Positions 34,201-47,002 of a DNA stretch of 64,000 nucleotides are shown here, in pieces. The stretch's first letter is position 1. Each line of letters opens with the position of its first letter. The notes beneath the pieces are model-generated. The model ran no database searches and was not told the DNA's origin. It worked only from the letters and a program-made list of their open reading frames with translations. Origin of the DNA: Toxoplasma gondii ME49. Lineage: Eukaryota > Apicomplexa > Conoidasida > Eucoccidiorida > Sarcocystidae. The DNA lies in NCBI RefSeq assembly GCF_000006565.2, contig NC_031469.1, positions 558,001-622,000 of the forward strand, given 5' to 3'. Both the position numbers and the translations under genes were made by a program.

Positions 34201-35744
34201 GCCGTCTCCATCGAAGAGCTTCGTTGAGCTCCTTGAGGCCCCCAACCCGCCAGGAGTGCCTCCCTCGCTCTCTTCTCTCGCCAGGCTGCGCCAGCATTCC
34301 CTCGGCCTCCAGTGTCTCCGAGGGGTCTCCTCCCCAGACGAGACATGAGGAGGGGCAACAGGTGCTCGTCAGGCGCATGCAGCAAAGACGGCCAGACGCT
34401 TCGGCGGATCGCCGCGAGCCTTGCGAGTTCGCCCATGACGCGAACGACCTCGCGGCCGCCGAGGAGACACACCGCAGCGCGGCCCTCTCGCCGACCCCAC
34501 ACCCCGCAAACAACCGCCTCGGCTTCGCGCCCAACTAGCTGGAGACTGCCGCCGGCGGTCGCAGAGGCGAGAAGTCGCGAGCAGAGGAAGAAGGAGAGAG
34601 CGGCGAGAGCTGGCTGTCCACACACTGCGTCGAGCTGTTGCCGCAGAAAGCGCAGAACCGTGAGAGCGTGTGTCGTCGGCGAGATGTCTCTGCTCTCTGC
34701 GCCTGCGTTGGAGCCCAGGCCGCCAGAAGACTGGCCCTCAGCTGGCTGGGACTCTTCGGGCCGCGCCCCAGAGGCGGACGCGGCTTCCCGGGCCGCCGCG
34801 GCGCTGGCCTCCACCGCAGTCGGCGGATGGAGCAGCAGCGTGTAGACATAGCGAAGAAGGGTGAGAAGGAGGGAGACCCAGTGCCCGCCTCGATCTAGGG
34901 AGAGCAGCAGTGGCAAGTGGTGCGTTGTGATTCGGCTTCTGTAGAACGGCAACACTCCCGGCGCCGTCCTGAGGAGGGTAGTCAGAGCGGAAGAGAGGAA
35001 TCCAGCAAAAAATGAGACAAACGGGTCGGTGGATGTTGACCTCTGCACCCGAGAGAGAGGCGAAGAGACACCAGCTGTCTGCGTCTCCACGCCGACAGCG
35101 GAGAGCCACCGCCGAGCTTCTTGTTTGAGGACGATGCCCCGCCCAGAGTCGCTCTCGGGGTCGAGCAGGCTACATATGATGGAAACGAAGCTCGAAATTT
35201 CGCGGGGCCTTTCGCATGTCAGCGTCGCAAACGCGGCAGCCAGAACCAGGCTACAACGTGCAGAGAGAGAAGTCTCTGCATGCGCGCGAAGAGCCGGCAA
35301 ATGCTTCTCCCAAGTCGCCACAGAGAAGGGGTCCAGGCACACCGCCGGACTCAAGGGGGAGACAGCGGGGACAGACCGGTCGGTGACAGGGGCGAGAGAA
35401 GAGAAGAAGGTGGAGGCGACCTGTCGAGGCACAGAGCCGGAGAAGACGGCAGGAGGAAAACCATCTTGAGAGGGTGGGGGAAGGACGCGCTCGCAGAGGA
35501 AGAGGAACTGGAGCGCAGAGAGAAAGTGCGTTTCAAAGACCTGCAGAGAGGGCGGCTTCGTGTGGAGCGCGGGCGGAGGGCCTATGGAGGGAATCCGGAA
35601 AGTGACGACATCGGAGGGAGGCGGGAGAGACGCCGAGCCGCGGGGGCATCGAGGCCCGGAAGGAGACAGGAGAAAAGAGGGAGCTGGCGGGACAGCGGGA
35701 AGCCACAAGCGCGCGTCTCCACTGCAGGCAGGTGCGGCAGACAT
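25225..35744 (-). CDS. Giant helical protein of about 3,080 residues, unassigned
   Basis: Three exons join in phase: 35744-28437, 27740-26074 and 25498-25225, giving about 3,082 residues. Splice signals are strong: CTGTCAG|GTAAGT, TTCGTTGCAG|TGC, GGCAAC|GTAAGT and a long T-rich tract ending GTTTCAG|AGTG. I chose ATG 35744 (MSAAPACSGDARLW) because the frame above it is low-complexity Leu/Ser and probably leader. The sequence alternates long Leu/Ala-rich helices with disordered Ser/Glu/Arg-rich loops, especially in the middle third. No enzyme motif or membrane domain is convincing. Around the first junction, LLCQ-CYHLPAHILPLFIGQVPLL and the helices either side recall the C-terminal region of Integrator complex subunit 2, a helical scaffold of the snRNA-processing machinery. 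That is a weak eye alignment. Otherwise the protein is hypothetical. Long antisense frames over this locus are composition artefacts. Confidence 0.7.
28415..28427 (-). repeat. G13 homopolymer beside a 5' splice site
   Basis: Thirteen consecutive C on the plus strand give G13 in the transcript, starting nine bases into intron 1 of the giant gene, just after GTAAGTTCC. G-runs near donors can act as intronic splicing enhancers in other eukaryotes; here it may simply be a slippage tract. Confidence 0.9.
28655..28668. other. GGTGTAYRTACACC palindromic word, copy 1
   Basis: This 14-bp near-palindrome (ggtgtatgtacacc) lies inside exon 1 of the giant gene, where it encodes the GVYIH region. It matches the other copies at 36201, 46530 and 55883. 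Confidence 0.7.
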
Positions 35745-38700
35745 GAGGCGAAACGGAGGGGAGACAGCCGCAGACGGAGAGAAGTCTACAGACAGACAGG
35801 GAGGACACAGGGGGCAAAAGGGTGAAGAAGAAGAGAGGAGAGAAACGGGTGAGGAGAGATGGAGCAAAGAGAGGCGACAGGTGACACGAGTAGCGACAGA
35901 CGAAAGACAGAGAAGAGAGGTGGAGGACAGAGACAAAAGAGAGAGAAGTGAAGACAGAGAGCGGAAACCGAGGGACGCGAAGAGCGAGAAGAGACACGCA
36001 AGAAGGGCATGCAGACGAAGAGAAGCGGAAGCAAAAAATGGATGGGAGAGACGGAGACAAAACAGGCACCCGAAGCACATGAAAAAAAGGTGGAGGCGCG
36101 TGTATCACACCTCGAACACCCGACAGAAAAACACGCAAGGGAAGAGACGCACCTGAAAGTGTGAATGCATGTGAATGTGCCAGTCTTGTTAGCAAGCTCA
36201 GGTGTACATACACCGCAGATAAAGTGGCACCAGGGAAAGGCGCTAGGAATTCAATCGGGCGAAAACAAAGTTTCCTGAACCGTGTGAATTCGTGTCTCTC
36301 TCTGTAGAGACAGATGCTTCCTGTGCCACAGGAAGTCGGCAGTCTCTCCACCTTGGATAATGTCAAATCCTGCTCTCGCTTTCTGTGGAGACACCCGAGC
36401 AGACGAGGCGCCTCTGTGTGAAGAGCCTCCTCAAGCACGAGAACGCACTCCCATATTCGTGTGAATCCGTGAAACGGCTGTTTTCGATTGTATGAACATG
36501 TATACCTATATACCCCAGTTCCTTCTCGATGTGTCTCAACAGGGACGGTTCCGCTGTCTCCACCTGTGGTCTCGGCCTCCCGCTCCCCACCCAAGTGAAG
36601 GCTACGCCGCCTTCTCTCTTTCTTGTTCACTCCCTTCTCCGGGTGTTCTGCTGGCGCTCCCCTGCAGGTTAAACCAACAGACTTTCTGATGTTTCTCAGA
36701 GCCCACGGCGCGGAGGCTGCCTTCTGGCTGAGTTTTCTCTCGTCAGTTGCTCGAGTGGATAGAAGGGGGAAACGGGGCTGACGACTGCGCTTCAGGAAGA
36801 AAGGACGTCTCTTGAGACAAGGAAGAAAAAAACGAGAAGGAAAGCGATAGTCTGTGACACACTCTTGCCTCGGGCGGACCGGTGCATGCGCCGCTTGGCC
36901 TCGAACGATTTTGCGAGCGCGCGCCGCGAGCAACGAAAGAAGCAGAGACACGCTGTGCGACAGATGCAGCTCTCCGTGACAATTTCCGCGAGGGAAATAC
37001 ATCACACACGATGAAGACAGTGAATCTGAACGGAGAAATATTCTTGCGCGATTAGGTGGTTTCGAGAAAGAACAAGGAATGTAATGGGGCCAGACAGCCC
37101 TCCAGCTCAGGAGAGAAGGCGGGCTGTGAGGTGTCTGTACACTTGGCCAACCGCGCGAGTGAACTAACCGTCTGTCTCCCGGGCACTCACCGGCGAAATG
37201 GGAGGAAAAAGATCAGAAATACTTTGTCAGTTCTTTGCAAAAATATGCCACGAACTGTGACGGGTCTAAATTCCACCGGGAACTATTTGAAGACGGCTTC
37301 GATGGGCAGAGCCCAGTCTCGCGCGGGTGTCACTGCAGATGGAGTGTCGGTGTGCAGAGTGAAATGCGCCTTCCTGCGAGAAACGAAGAAAAATGAACCA
37401 CAAAGGAGGCTGCAAATTTGTTCTCGAAAAATAAATCTTTTCTCTCATGCAGTGTGCTCGATGTTGCTTGGCCGCCGCTCCTTTGTATGCGACAGGGAGT
37501 CAATCTGTGTCTAAGCCCCGATCATCGTTGAAGAGTTTCTGCGATGAGAGAACCTTCCTCATACCAATAAACTTCTTGCTATACACGTTGATATGCACGC
37601 AAAATATCTATTTCTCTGCAGCTCGATGTGTTTAAACGGACGCCTAATACACTGTATGCAGCCTCATTTAACAGACCATGCGTATGCATGAGCCTCGCCT
37701 CCACTTGTAGAGGAGGAGAAATGCGCGTTATGTATAGATATATACAGAGGGCTACTCTTCTGTGTACATATGCAGATATAAAAAAGAATACGTCATAACA
37801 GTCAATGGAGTATCTCGGCATTCTGTTCATTCACGTGATGAATACCCGAACACGATGCCTCCTGTGTCTGATTCGTGCCTTTCTTCCCTTCACCCTTTCA
37901 AAAGTCTCTTTAGCCGAAGGAGAAAAAGCCTGTCAATATTTTCAGATGATGCAACGCGTGACACCTGCTCTGATTTTTCCGGTGGAAAAAGGGTGATTAA
38001 AAGCTCAGACTGCAGGAGTGCGTACAGTGTGTCGTTCGAGCCTTTCTTCCCGGCTTACGGGGAGGAACTTCCTTCCGAGTTTTTCGATTCTCGTTTCCCG
38101 ACTCGTGTGCGAATGCGAGTTCGACTGTCCCTTAAACGAGCAGAAACGCGTGACTTTGTCTCTGTATTTCTCGTGTCTTTGGCCCCGCAGACCTTGGCGT
38201 CAAAAGTGCGAGAACAGACACTTCCCTTATCCTCTTGAATCCCCGCTGCGACCTCAGCCGCTTGCGTTCTCACAAAACACAGTGAAAAACGACTTTCTTC
38301 ACGAAATAAAAAGGAAAGGGCTTCACGCTGGTCCACGCTCTCAGGTCTCCCCAGGCACAGTGTACAGCACGATGAGAAAACAGAAAAGTGCTTGCTGCTG
38401 AAAAAGAACTTCTTTCCTTCCTGAGGGACAAGTGAAAACGGCAACTTGGCCGGTGATGTCACTTGAAATGAGTGTCAGACACGCTCAAGAAAATCCATCC
38501 GAAAAAACCTCTCAGCATTCTTTGCCCTTCTTCCCCGGAAACAGACATGCAGCTCTCTGTCGACACTATAAACTGACACAGAAAGATAAACGGAAACAGA
38601 TGTAGCTACAGACGGAGAAAGACTCGTCTGTAAACGTCGACTTAGGCACCGCACAGATACCAACCTATCTCTCTCTGTATAGATATAAGTATATATATAT

Positions 38701-39755
38701 TTTTTATTTCTACATATTATTTGTATAAGGTCCTCCAGATGCCCCCCCGCAGATGAGAGAAAAATATAGAGATAGGGCATAGATCGACAGAGATAGAATC
38801 AGGCAGCCTGGTCTCCGCAGATGGCGTTACTTAGATGCAGATGTGAACATCGCGAAGCACTGGCGAATACAGTGAGGTAAAGACGGTTGACTTGTTTCTA
38901 CCGTGACTCCATGTGGAGACACCCGAGCCTCTTCTCTGCTACGTGTACGGAGGCAGAGGGAGCACTCTTTTCGTGAGACTTCAACCGCAGACACCTGGAA
39001 AGCGAATTGTGAGACGAGCTGTCGCAGCGGCAGCAGCTGCAAAGTCCCATGAGTTGGCCCGGCTTTTAGAACAAAAACACGCGACTGTGGAGATAATGAA
39101 AAAACGAGAAAAACGGCACACTGAATCTCCGAGGACTCCCCCGCGTCTCGACTTTATTCCTTCGTTCCCTTCAATCCCCCCAAACGGAACGCCGAGTCTG
39201 TCCACCCTGTAGAATCTGTCTTCACACCTCGCTTCGAGATTTTGGCGAATAGGTAGGAAGGACTGACGCAGAAAAATGAACACAGAAACCGTGAAAGCGG
39301 GAGACGAAGGACAGATGAAGAAAAATGAACTCTACCAGATTTCGCAGGTCTCCCGTCCTTCAGGGAGAGTTGACGTCACCGAAGTCTACGGACAACACCA
39401 GCGCTGAACAACCTCGGGCATCGGACGTTCTCGAGAAGGATAAAGCAGAACGCCAGACACTCTATGGGTCTCTTTTTGCCAGTGCATGCACTTCGAAACT
39501 TGAAAAAAGCCAGTCTGCTGTCTACGCTGCCCTCAGGCAGCTTAGCGCCGGTTGTTCACTTCCTCGCGTCGTTGTTACGCAGCGAATGCGGTTCTGTGTG
39601 AGACGTGAGGCTCTCCTGTTTTCGTCCTCCGTTCAGTCTCTCGTTCGTTCTCGCTTTCAACTCTCGTGGACACCCTCTTCAGTCTTGCTTTCTCTTCTGC
39701 GCGGAGATCCCATTTCCATCTCTGGCTCTCCTCCCCGACTCTGTTTCTTTTTGTT
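35745..39755. other. 4.0-kb intergenic region, giant-gene promoter and TBC-gene 3' flank
   Basis: Both neighbours are on the minus strand, so the part next to 35744 is the promoter and leader of the giant gene. Positions 35830-36050 are GA-rich on the plus strand, meaning a CT-rich leader. A GGTGTACATACACC word is at 36201. Between 37000 and 39700 I see only short frames, TA-rich bits (about 37730 and 38690) and a C-rich run at 38740. The CT-rich strand at 39600-39755 is the 3' flank of the TBC gene. The plus frame at 37762-38238 has no homology that I recognise. Confidence 0.5.
36201..36214. other. GGTGTAYRTACACC palindromic word, copy 2
   Basis: The sequence ggtgtacatacacc lies about 460 bp upstream of the giant-gene start codon, in the likely promoter region. 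Confidence 0.7.
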
Positions 39756-42700
39756 CTACTGTACCTCGATCTCTCCGTTTTCTCTCTCCATCTTGCGCTC
39801 TTCTCCCGCGTCGGCTTCGCTTCCATCGCTTCCTTCCCTCGCGTCCTTTCTCGGTTGAATTTCCGACTCCTCAGCTGGCGAAAAGGCCATGCATGCAAGG
39901 CCCCCAGCACCTGATACTCCAGTGGAAGAGAGAGACGAAGAAGAGAGACAAGACGACGAGGAAGAAGAGGCACAAGACGACGAGGAAGAAGAGGCACAAG
40001 ACGACGAGGAAGAAGAGAGACAAGAAGAGGCGTCAGTTGAATTGGGAGACGAGAGGTGAGAAGAGTTGAAAGAAGACTTTGAAGGCAAGGGAGCAACTCG
40101 AGAAGATTGTTTTTGGTGGCGCTGGCGGGAGAGCGCGGCTGCAACAGTCTGCATGGTCGCCTGAAGGTGTTCTTGCGTTAGAGCGAGGGCATGGAAACAA
40201 GCGAAGAAGCGGTCGAGCTGACAGAGACGAACAGAGACCGAACAGAGACGACTCCTTCGAAAGCGCAGACGACCTCTTAGGCGACAAACAGCCGGTCGAA
40301 AACGCGCGAGACGGCAGAAGAAAACGCAGAGAAAGACAGAGAAGGAACACCGAGAGGGAAGTGGAGAAAGAGAACGGGACGGAGACACGGAGAGAGGCGG
40401 CCACAACTGAGAAGAAAAGCATCATCTCTTCGTGACATGCATAGAGAGACAAAGACGGGGACAGAAGCCTCACCTCCATTGCTTGAAAGTGCGTAGTCGT
40501 CGATGAGGAGAGAACTGCCATGCACTCATCCATGCTGCCTCCGAGCAGTTCGTCGTGGAAGTAAGAGAGAATTGCAAGCGAAGCCTGGAAAAGAACAATG
40601 TCGCCCTCGACGAGAAAAAAATCCCAAACGCGACTGACGAGCTCGAAGGGCAAACACCTGGAAAAAGAAAAACGAGTGACAGAGGCAGATTCGAATCAAA
40701 CAGAGAAGCCGACAAGAAACGTATGTGCGAGAACCAGAGGAAGCTCTGACAAGCAACTCGCCCGTCCTCACGAGCGGCCTGCGTTCCTCCGTTTTGCCTC
40801 TTTCATTCTCTCTCCCCTTGGCTTCTTCTGCATCACATGGAAGTCGACCTGCAAACCTCTTATTCAGGGCGAGCGAAAGTCGCGCAGAGTAGAAGCGAGA
40901 CCGCCAGCATGCGACGCATGCATGCTGTTGACTGCGCGAGACACACAGAGGTTTAACGGTACCCCCAGCGAGGAGGCGCGCAACGAATCGAAGATCACGC
41001 GAGGGATGCCCCGATTCAGAACCAGGGGATCTGGGAAAGGCAGCGCCAGCGAAACAACAGTGTTTCCTCCCTCGCTCTTCGGTCTCTTTGCTTGGAGATG
41101 TCAACTGCTTCTCACCTCGTGAACAGGGTGTACATCCACTCGATGAGGAACACATCGCTGCGGACTCCGCAAGCCTCGAAGTGAGCCGCGATTTGAGGAA
41201 GTTTCTGGACGAGAAGTGCATCGAACGTTCGGAAATACAGGCCGACGACGGCCATGTCAAAAGTGTAAAACGCGTGGAGAGACTTCCGCAGCTGAAGCAA
41301 AGAAAAGGAGCAGGAGCAGACAACCACAGAGAGCGAGGAAAAGAAGAGGTGCATATTTGGGGGGAGACGACAAACGGAGACACAGAGAAGAAAGAGAAAT
41401 CAACATGCAGAGACGGAGAGAAGACAGGCCCCAGAAAGCGCGAAGAGCACGGAAGGCAAACAAAGGGCGAAGGGGAACAAACCGATCCAGAGAGAAAATG
41501 AAGAATCGCATGCGCCCAAGTCGTGCGAAAGCAGAGAAGTGAGAAACCATGTGAGACGAGACGTCACATAGAACGGATAAGGAAGTAGAAAAAGAAGAGA
41601 GCAGTGCATACGAAAAAGTGAACTGTAAAAATCAGAACGCAAGGCCGAACAGAGAGAAACAGGCCTTCGTTTCTGTTCTTTGCGCCCTCTCCAGATGTCC
41701 GTCTGCACGACGTATCTAGAATTATGGCCTTCATTCGAACACAAGTTGGTCCTCGTTTGTTTCTACGTGGTACCAGACATTTGAGTGGCTTTCGGAAAGG
41801 ACAAGGGAGGAAACACACAGAGCGACGAAGAACCGTCTCCGTTTTCCAACGCCGTTTGCACTCCAGGTGAACGCCTAGGTCTCCCTGTTTCCTCTACACT
41901 CTAGCGAGCTACTGACCAGGAGGTTGCTGAGACAGACGAAGGCCGAGTATTCGTCCATGTACAGCAGAAACGCGCCTGCGAGATACGCCATACCCTGAAC
42001 GTAGCCGACGTCAGGACGGAAAACTGCGTACGCTTCCAACACACAGCGCAGATACTCGTACATCATGTGACTCGCAGGAACACCGAACGGCAGAGGCTGC
42101 ACCGCCTGCTTGTCGACCCGCTCTCGCGACTTCGACCTCGACCGAGAAGAAGAATACGACGAGGCAGAAGAAGATGGTACATTACAGTCTCCGTCGGACT
42201 TGGGTGTTGAGGGAGATGAGTCTCTGCGTAGGGTGTCGGTGGATCTTTTGCCAGGCTCTTGGCTGTCGCCTCTTGACACGCGGTCCTTTGCGTTCCAGAC
42301 TGTCGCCTTTCTCTCTTTCATCTCACCGACTTCATTTTCCTCTTCACCTGCAAACCACATCTCGTGACCTTCGGCAGCAACTTCCCTTCTGTCTTTCCCT
42401 TCTTCTTCTTCTTCATCACGAGCGACTCGGGCGCCGCGCATCCTTTTCTCGTCGACCTCGGCGTCCCTCACACTCGTCTTTGCCCGCTCCTCGCTCTCCG
42501 CTTTCTCCCCCTCTCCCTCGGCGGCCGGCTCTTCGACCTTCTCTGCTTGCTCTGTGCGTTCTCCGCTCTCTGTCTGCGTGGGCGCGGCGTCTGCCGCTCG
42601 CTCGCGACTTTCTTTGTCGCCTGCGTCGACGCGTCTTTCCTCGCGCTTCTTCGCCTCGCGCGGGGGCCGCGACGCGCGCGCCTTGCACGCACCGAGGCGA

Positions 42701-45700
42701 GGCAGCGTACGGTGGAGGTCCATGGCGATCGTTTGAAAAGCAGAGAAGACGTCCGGTTCCCAGTTGAAGAAACCGCAGGGACAAGACGCGAAGGAGGCGC
42801 CAGAGGCCGACGACGGGGAGGCTGGACGAGAAGGCGCATGTTCGCAGCTTCCGCACGATATGCAACAGCAACAGCAGCGCGGGGAGACAAACCCCCTTGA
42901 GCGTTTCTCGCCAGATGCGGAGAAAGGTACGGAATTCGACGTTCCGCTGAATGCCTCCTCGGGAGACAGGGAGGTGTCTCCGTCTGTTCGCGTAGGCAAC
43001 CTCCGAGGCGACTCGGCTCCTCCTTTCTCGTGAAGTCGCGGTTTGCGCTGGTGCCGACAACAAGCGCAGCACCCCTGGCGACTGTGCAGATCTGCCTCCA
43101 GCTGTCCCTGGACACTCTCTGGCTTCGCTTTCTTCTCCTCTTCCTTCTCTCCCTCCGCCTTCTCCACGTCCTGCTCCTTCTCTCCCGCTGCACTCCTCTC
43201 TTCCGCGTCACCATCGTCGTCCGTCCGCATCGTTTCTGCGATTCGGTCTCTGTACCGGCTGCTGGTACGCAGCAGGTAGCTGCGAACGTGTTGAACGCGA
43301 CTGAGAAGCAGTTCGTAGAGTCGCGGCGTGATGCACAGTTGGTCGCCTACGGCTTTCTTCCAGACTTCCCCGCGAACCTCTGCCGGAACGCCTGCGTGGA
43401 GCAGCTGCTTGAACAGCGGCGAGTGTCGCTGGGCGTCCCAGTCCGGGAGAATTTCGTCGATCCAAGTCGCTGCATGCAGCACACTCGCGTCCGCCTCGGG
43501 CCGCCGCGCGCCGCCGCGAAGCTCTCTCCCGCCGCGCCGCAGGCGGAGACTGCTGGGCGCAGACAGATGTCCACTCTCCCGCGCAGAGAAAAAGGCCGCG
43601 TCCTCGCGCTTCTCGCGCCCCTTGAAACTGAATCCGCCGCCGAACCCTCGACACCCGCCCTTACTCAAAGAAGACGAGGAAGACGAAGCATGTGACGATT
43701 TGTCCCGAAACAAAAGAGCTCGCCACGAACGCACGACGCCACTGGATCCACTCTCGGCTTTTTCTCCAGTCTGGGCGGAGGAGAGACTCGCGCTCTCGCT
43801 CCGGCCCAGCTGCGGATCTGAGAGAGCGGCGACAGAGCAGCTGGCGAAGCGCGCGAGGCCTGCGCCAAGAGACACTCTCCTATCTTTCTTTCCCTCCTCA
43901 GCGACCTCGGTCTCCGACCCGTCTCGTCCCCCAACTGCCTCCGCAGCCTCCAGAGACTCCGAAGACGACGCGAGACAGCCGTCGGCAACTGTTCCGGCAG
44001 CCGGCGACCCTTCGACGCCCGCAGCTGTCGACAGAGCTGTCCCCCGCTCCCCTCCCGTGGTGTCTGGAAAGGGCTTTCCCCCCGAGCGCAAGGCGAACAG
44101 AGGCGTGCACGAGTTCGCGCTCCCGACGCGGAAAGGAGAGTCTTCCTTCTCGGCTCCGAGGCCGAAGCTGCCAGGGAAGAAAGAGAATGGAGACGGCGCA
44201 GGAGTCTTGCTGAGGTCTGCTGCATGCGAACTGTGCAGAGACGCGAGGCGCCCCATGCCGTACAATTTCTTCGCGACACTCGTGGCGGCGATGCGACTCG
44301 CGACGCGCTGGAGAGACGCCTTTGGGCTCGAGTCCTCCTTCCCGCGACTCCCCTCTCCGGAAGACTTCCCCCGCTTGCTCTGTGCTGTCTCTGCACACTC
44401 CGAGGCCTCGAGCCGAAGCGCAGCTCCTTCTCGGTCACCTTGCCGGTCCAACGAAGAGGCTGACGCGCCTCCGACTGCGCCAGCGCTCCCTCCCTCCTCC
44501 GGACCCCGAACCCCTGTGGTGTCTGTACACCTGAGCGCAGCCACCGCAGCGCCTTCCTCGCGCCAAGCTGAGGCTCCAGACACTACGTTTTGTTGGCCCT
44601 GTCGCGGGGACTTGGCGAACGCAGCGATGCCGCTTTTGCTTCCACTCGTGCGGATGGAGGAAGGGAAAAATCTGTTTTTTTCTGTATTTCCTGACGACGC
44701 ATGCACTGCGGGGGCCAATCCGCCTGTTCCCCCCGCCTCCTTCCCCTCGCTCTTCACCGCCGCGCCCTGGTACATCGGAGACAACACTGGCTTCTCCGGC
44801 AAAACGTCTGACAGCCTTGAGAAGCTGCCCCGACAGTCTTTGCCTCTTTCGGTTGAGAGAAACGCTCTGTTGTCCGCAAGTGCCTGGGCTCGAGCTGAGG
44901 CTGGGGTCGAGGAGGAGAAGGAAGAGACGCTTGTCTCCTCGAGAGAGGAGAAGGAACCCGCAGAGACGCTTGGAAGTGCACACGAAGAGGGCGGCGAAGA
45001 GAGAGAAGTGCTCTTCTCCTGGCCTCGTCTGAAGTGAGAGGGGTGGCCAGGGTGAAAGGAGCTTTCTTGAACTTTATCCCCGCGCTCGCGAACCGACGAC
45101 AAGGTAGACGAGTAGAAGGGCGAGAAGACAAACGAGAAGGAAGAAACCGAACGCTGTCGAGGAAAGGAAGACTCTGCCTTCGTTGTACCACACGCTGCGA
45201 GCTGAGCTCGAAGAAAACGAATTTCCTCGTCGTACCGGGAGACCGTCTCCGCAAAGATCTCCGTCGCCTCCGCCTTCTCTCGACGTAGACGCTCGACCAC
45301 CTGAGACACCTGGCAAGCCGCAACCCCGGAAAGCGGGGAAAACAAGCAAGAAATCCACGGAGAAGTGGAAAAACAAAAGAGAGAAGTCGACAGAGAGAGA
45401 CTAAGACGACAGAGAGAAGAAGAAAGTCCAGAGAGAGAGAGACAGATACACAGCGACGGGCACCCACAGACCGACCGCGAGACAGAGAAGAAAAGAGAGA
45501 AACTGAGAGGGAGACAGAGAAGCAGAAAGAAATCGAGAGAAAAGACTTCGTGGGAAGGCGGTTCAGAACGAGAAGGAATGAGAGAGAGCCACAGAGAAGC
45601 GAGCGCAGAGTTTGTGGATGCAGTGTCATTTTGATTTGTGAAGATATCGCGCAGAAGGAACACGAACTGCGGTCTGCGACCTTGCGCGAGGGGAAACGGA

Positions 45701-47002
45701 AAAATTCGAGAAACAGGACCACAAATAAAGAATGCGAAGGTGGAAACAGAGAAGGGCGCCTCTGTGGGTTCGTCGCGGCGAGGAAAGAACACTGGACCCC
45801 GATCCCGACGGTGTCTCGACAAGAGACAAAACCTAACAGAAACAACCCCCACGAAACAGAGAGTGACTGTCGAAAAAGCCCAACAGAAAGCTTCAGCAGG
45901 CATGTGGACCTGTGTGTAGGAATTCTCAACTGAACCTCTGTGTCATAAAACGCGAACCGCCCCCGAAGGAAACTCGGTCGGCCAACAGCAGCAGAAGTGG
46001 ATTCCGGGGGAGACGCGCATGAATTTGTGGGCAACCACGCATTCAGACAAGACTGGAGAGTCGCGAAAAATTGAAACAAACACCGGAACTCACATCTTCT
46101 CCCGATGCGCTGTCCGGCGGAGCGGCACAAGACTCTGGAGAGAAAAGACCGGGCAACGAAGTCGCGGAAGGAGACGAAGACGAGGACAGAAGACAGGCGG
46201 CATCCGCGGAAGCAAGTGAGGAAACTTGAGAAGAAACCTTCCGCACGGACGCTTCCCCGCGCGTTTCAAAAATCCCTCCCGCGTCTGCTGCCTGTCTTTC
46301 GCCTCGTTCGACCGGCGTCGATACACCCGAGAGAAACGCGCGAGGATGTTGTCGCAGGTCCCTCATGTCTTCGTGGACAGCCACCTTGTCTCCTGTATGT
46401 ACACCAGAAAGACCAGTGCTTCCAGCCGCCCCAGCTTCGGCTGTGGGAGCTTCTGCTTCTGCCCTTCTCTGACCATCTCGGAAAGCTTCGCCGTCTTTGC
46501 ATTCCGTACCTTCTCCCACCTGTATCTGGGGTGTACATACACCCGATCCCGGAGGTCCCGACCCCAAGATGGGAGAGGTTACAGCAGCGATGGCGACAGC
46601 GGCGTCCTGAGAATTTTCTGAATTGCCAGCTTGCATGTTTCTTCTTGTCGGCCCATCCTGTCGTTTGCCCTTTGCCCCGCCATTTTCTTTCTCTGCGTCT
46701 TCGACGTCGTCTCCAAATTCTTGACGGCCTGGCCACTCATCCACAGCCTCTCGACATTTCCTGTTTTCTCGCACGTCGCCTAAAATCTTCCGCTCTTCTG
46801 TCTTGCTCTGGGCGGCCTCCACTTCCCCGTCTTGCTCTCGAGGAGCACTTGAGACAGTTTCATCTGCGTCTTCTCTGGCATCTCGTCCTTGATTTGGGCT
46901 CACCTTTCCTTCCTCTTTTCCTCGCTCTCTGTCTTCCGTCTGCCCTTCCTCTTCTCCGGGACCTTTTACTGTTTGCAGATCGCTACTCTCTACGGCTGCC
47001 AT
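39756..47002 (-). CDS. TBC-domain Rab GTPase-activating protein
   Basis: Five exons with matching phases give about 1,707 residues: 47002-46094, 45309-41917, 41291-41116, 40657-40474 and 40217-39756. ATG 47002 (MAAVESSDLQ) is the first true ATG in that frame. Exon 1 is acidic, Gly/Ser-rich and probably disordered. Exon 2 opens with a short coiled coil (VVERLRREKAEATEIF), then a Ser-rich region, then the TBC domain from WIDEILPDWDAQRHSPLFK. The arginine finger is IAMDLHR (Arg at 42709-42711) and the glutamine finger is YVQ in DVGYVQGMAYLAG (Gln at 41995-41997), so the dual-finger GAP chemistry should be intact. Later exons supply HFEACGVRSDVFLIEWMYTLFTR and CLPFELVSRVWDFFLVEG. About 190 extra, charged residues separate the two fingers, and a Cys-rich insert precedes the arginine finger. 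The tail has Cys/Ser repeats. Rab inactivation in membrane traffic is the expected role; the Rab partner is unknown. Confidence 0.88.
39939..40025 (-). repeat. About 30-bp repeat encoding Cys/Ser runs in the TBC protein tail
   Basis: A 30-bp unit (gacgacgaggaagaagagg plus cacaa) is repeated about three times and encodes CASSSSSS-type units in the last exon. The tract is disordered, Ser-rich and likely to vary in length between strains. Confidence 0.85.
46392..46543. other. GGTGTAYRTACACC words, copy 3 and a half-matching copy
   Basis: A full copy (ggtgtacatacacc) is at 46530-46543, and cctgtatgtacacc at 46392-46405 matches in all but the first bases. Both lie in exon 1 of the TBC gene, where they encode GVCTPQI and GVHTGD segments. 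Confidence 0.65.

Noticed and set aside
35747..36080. N-terminal extension of the giant protein (112 residues)
   Set aside because: This part of the frame is low-complexity Leu/Ser from the CT-rich leader; the next Met begins a more protein-like sequence.
35533..37005. 490-codon minus frame upstream of the giant gene
   Set aside because: It overlaps the start of the giant gene in another frame, is Ser/Leu/Arg/Cys-rich and begins in the likely CT-rich leader.
43328..45037. 569-codon plus frame
   Set aside because: It is antisense to the Ser-rich part of the TBC gene and rich in Ser/Pro/Arg from complementary codons.
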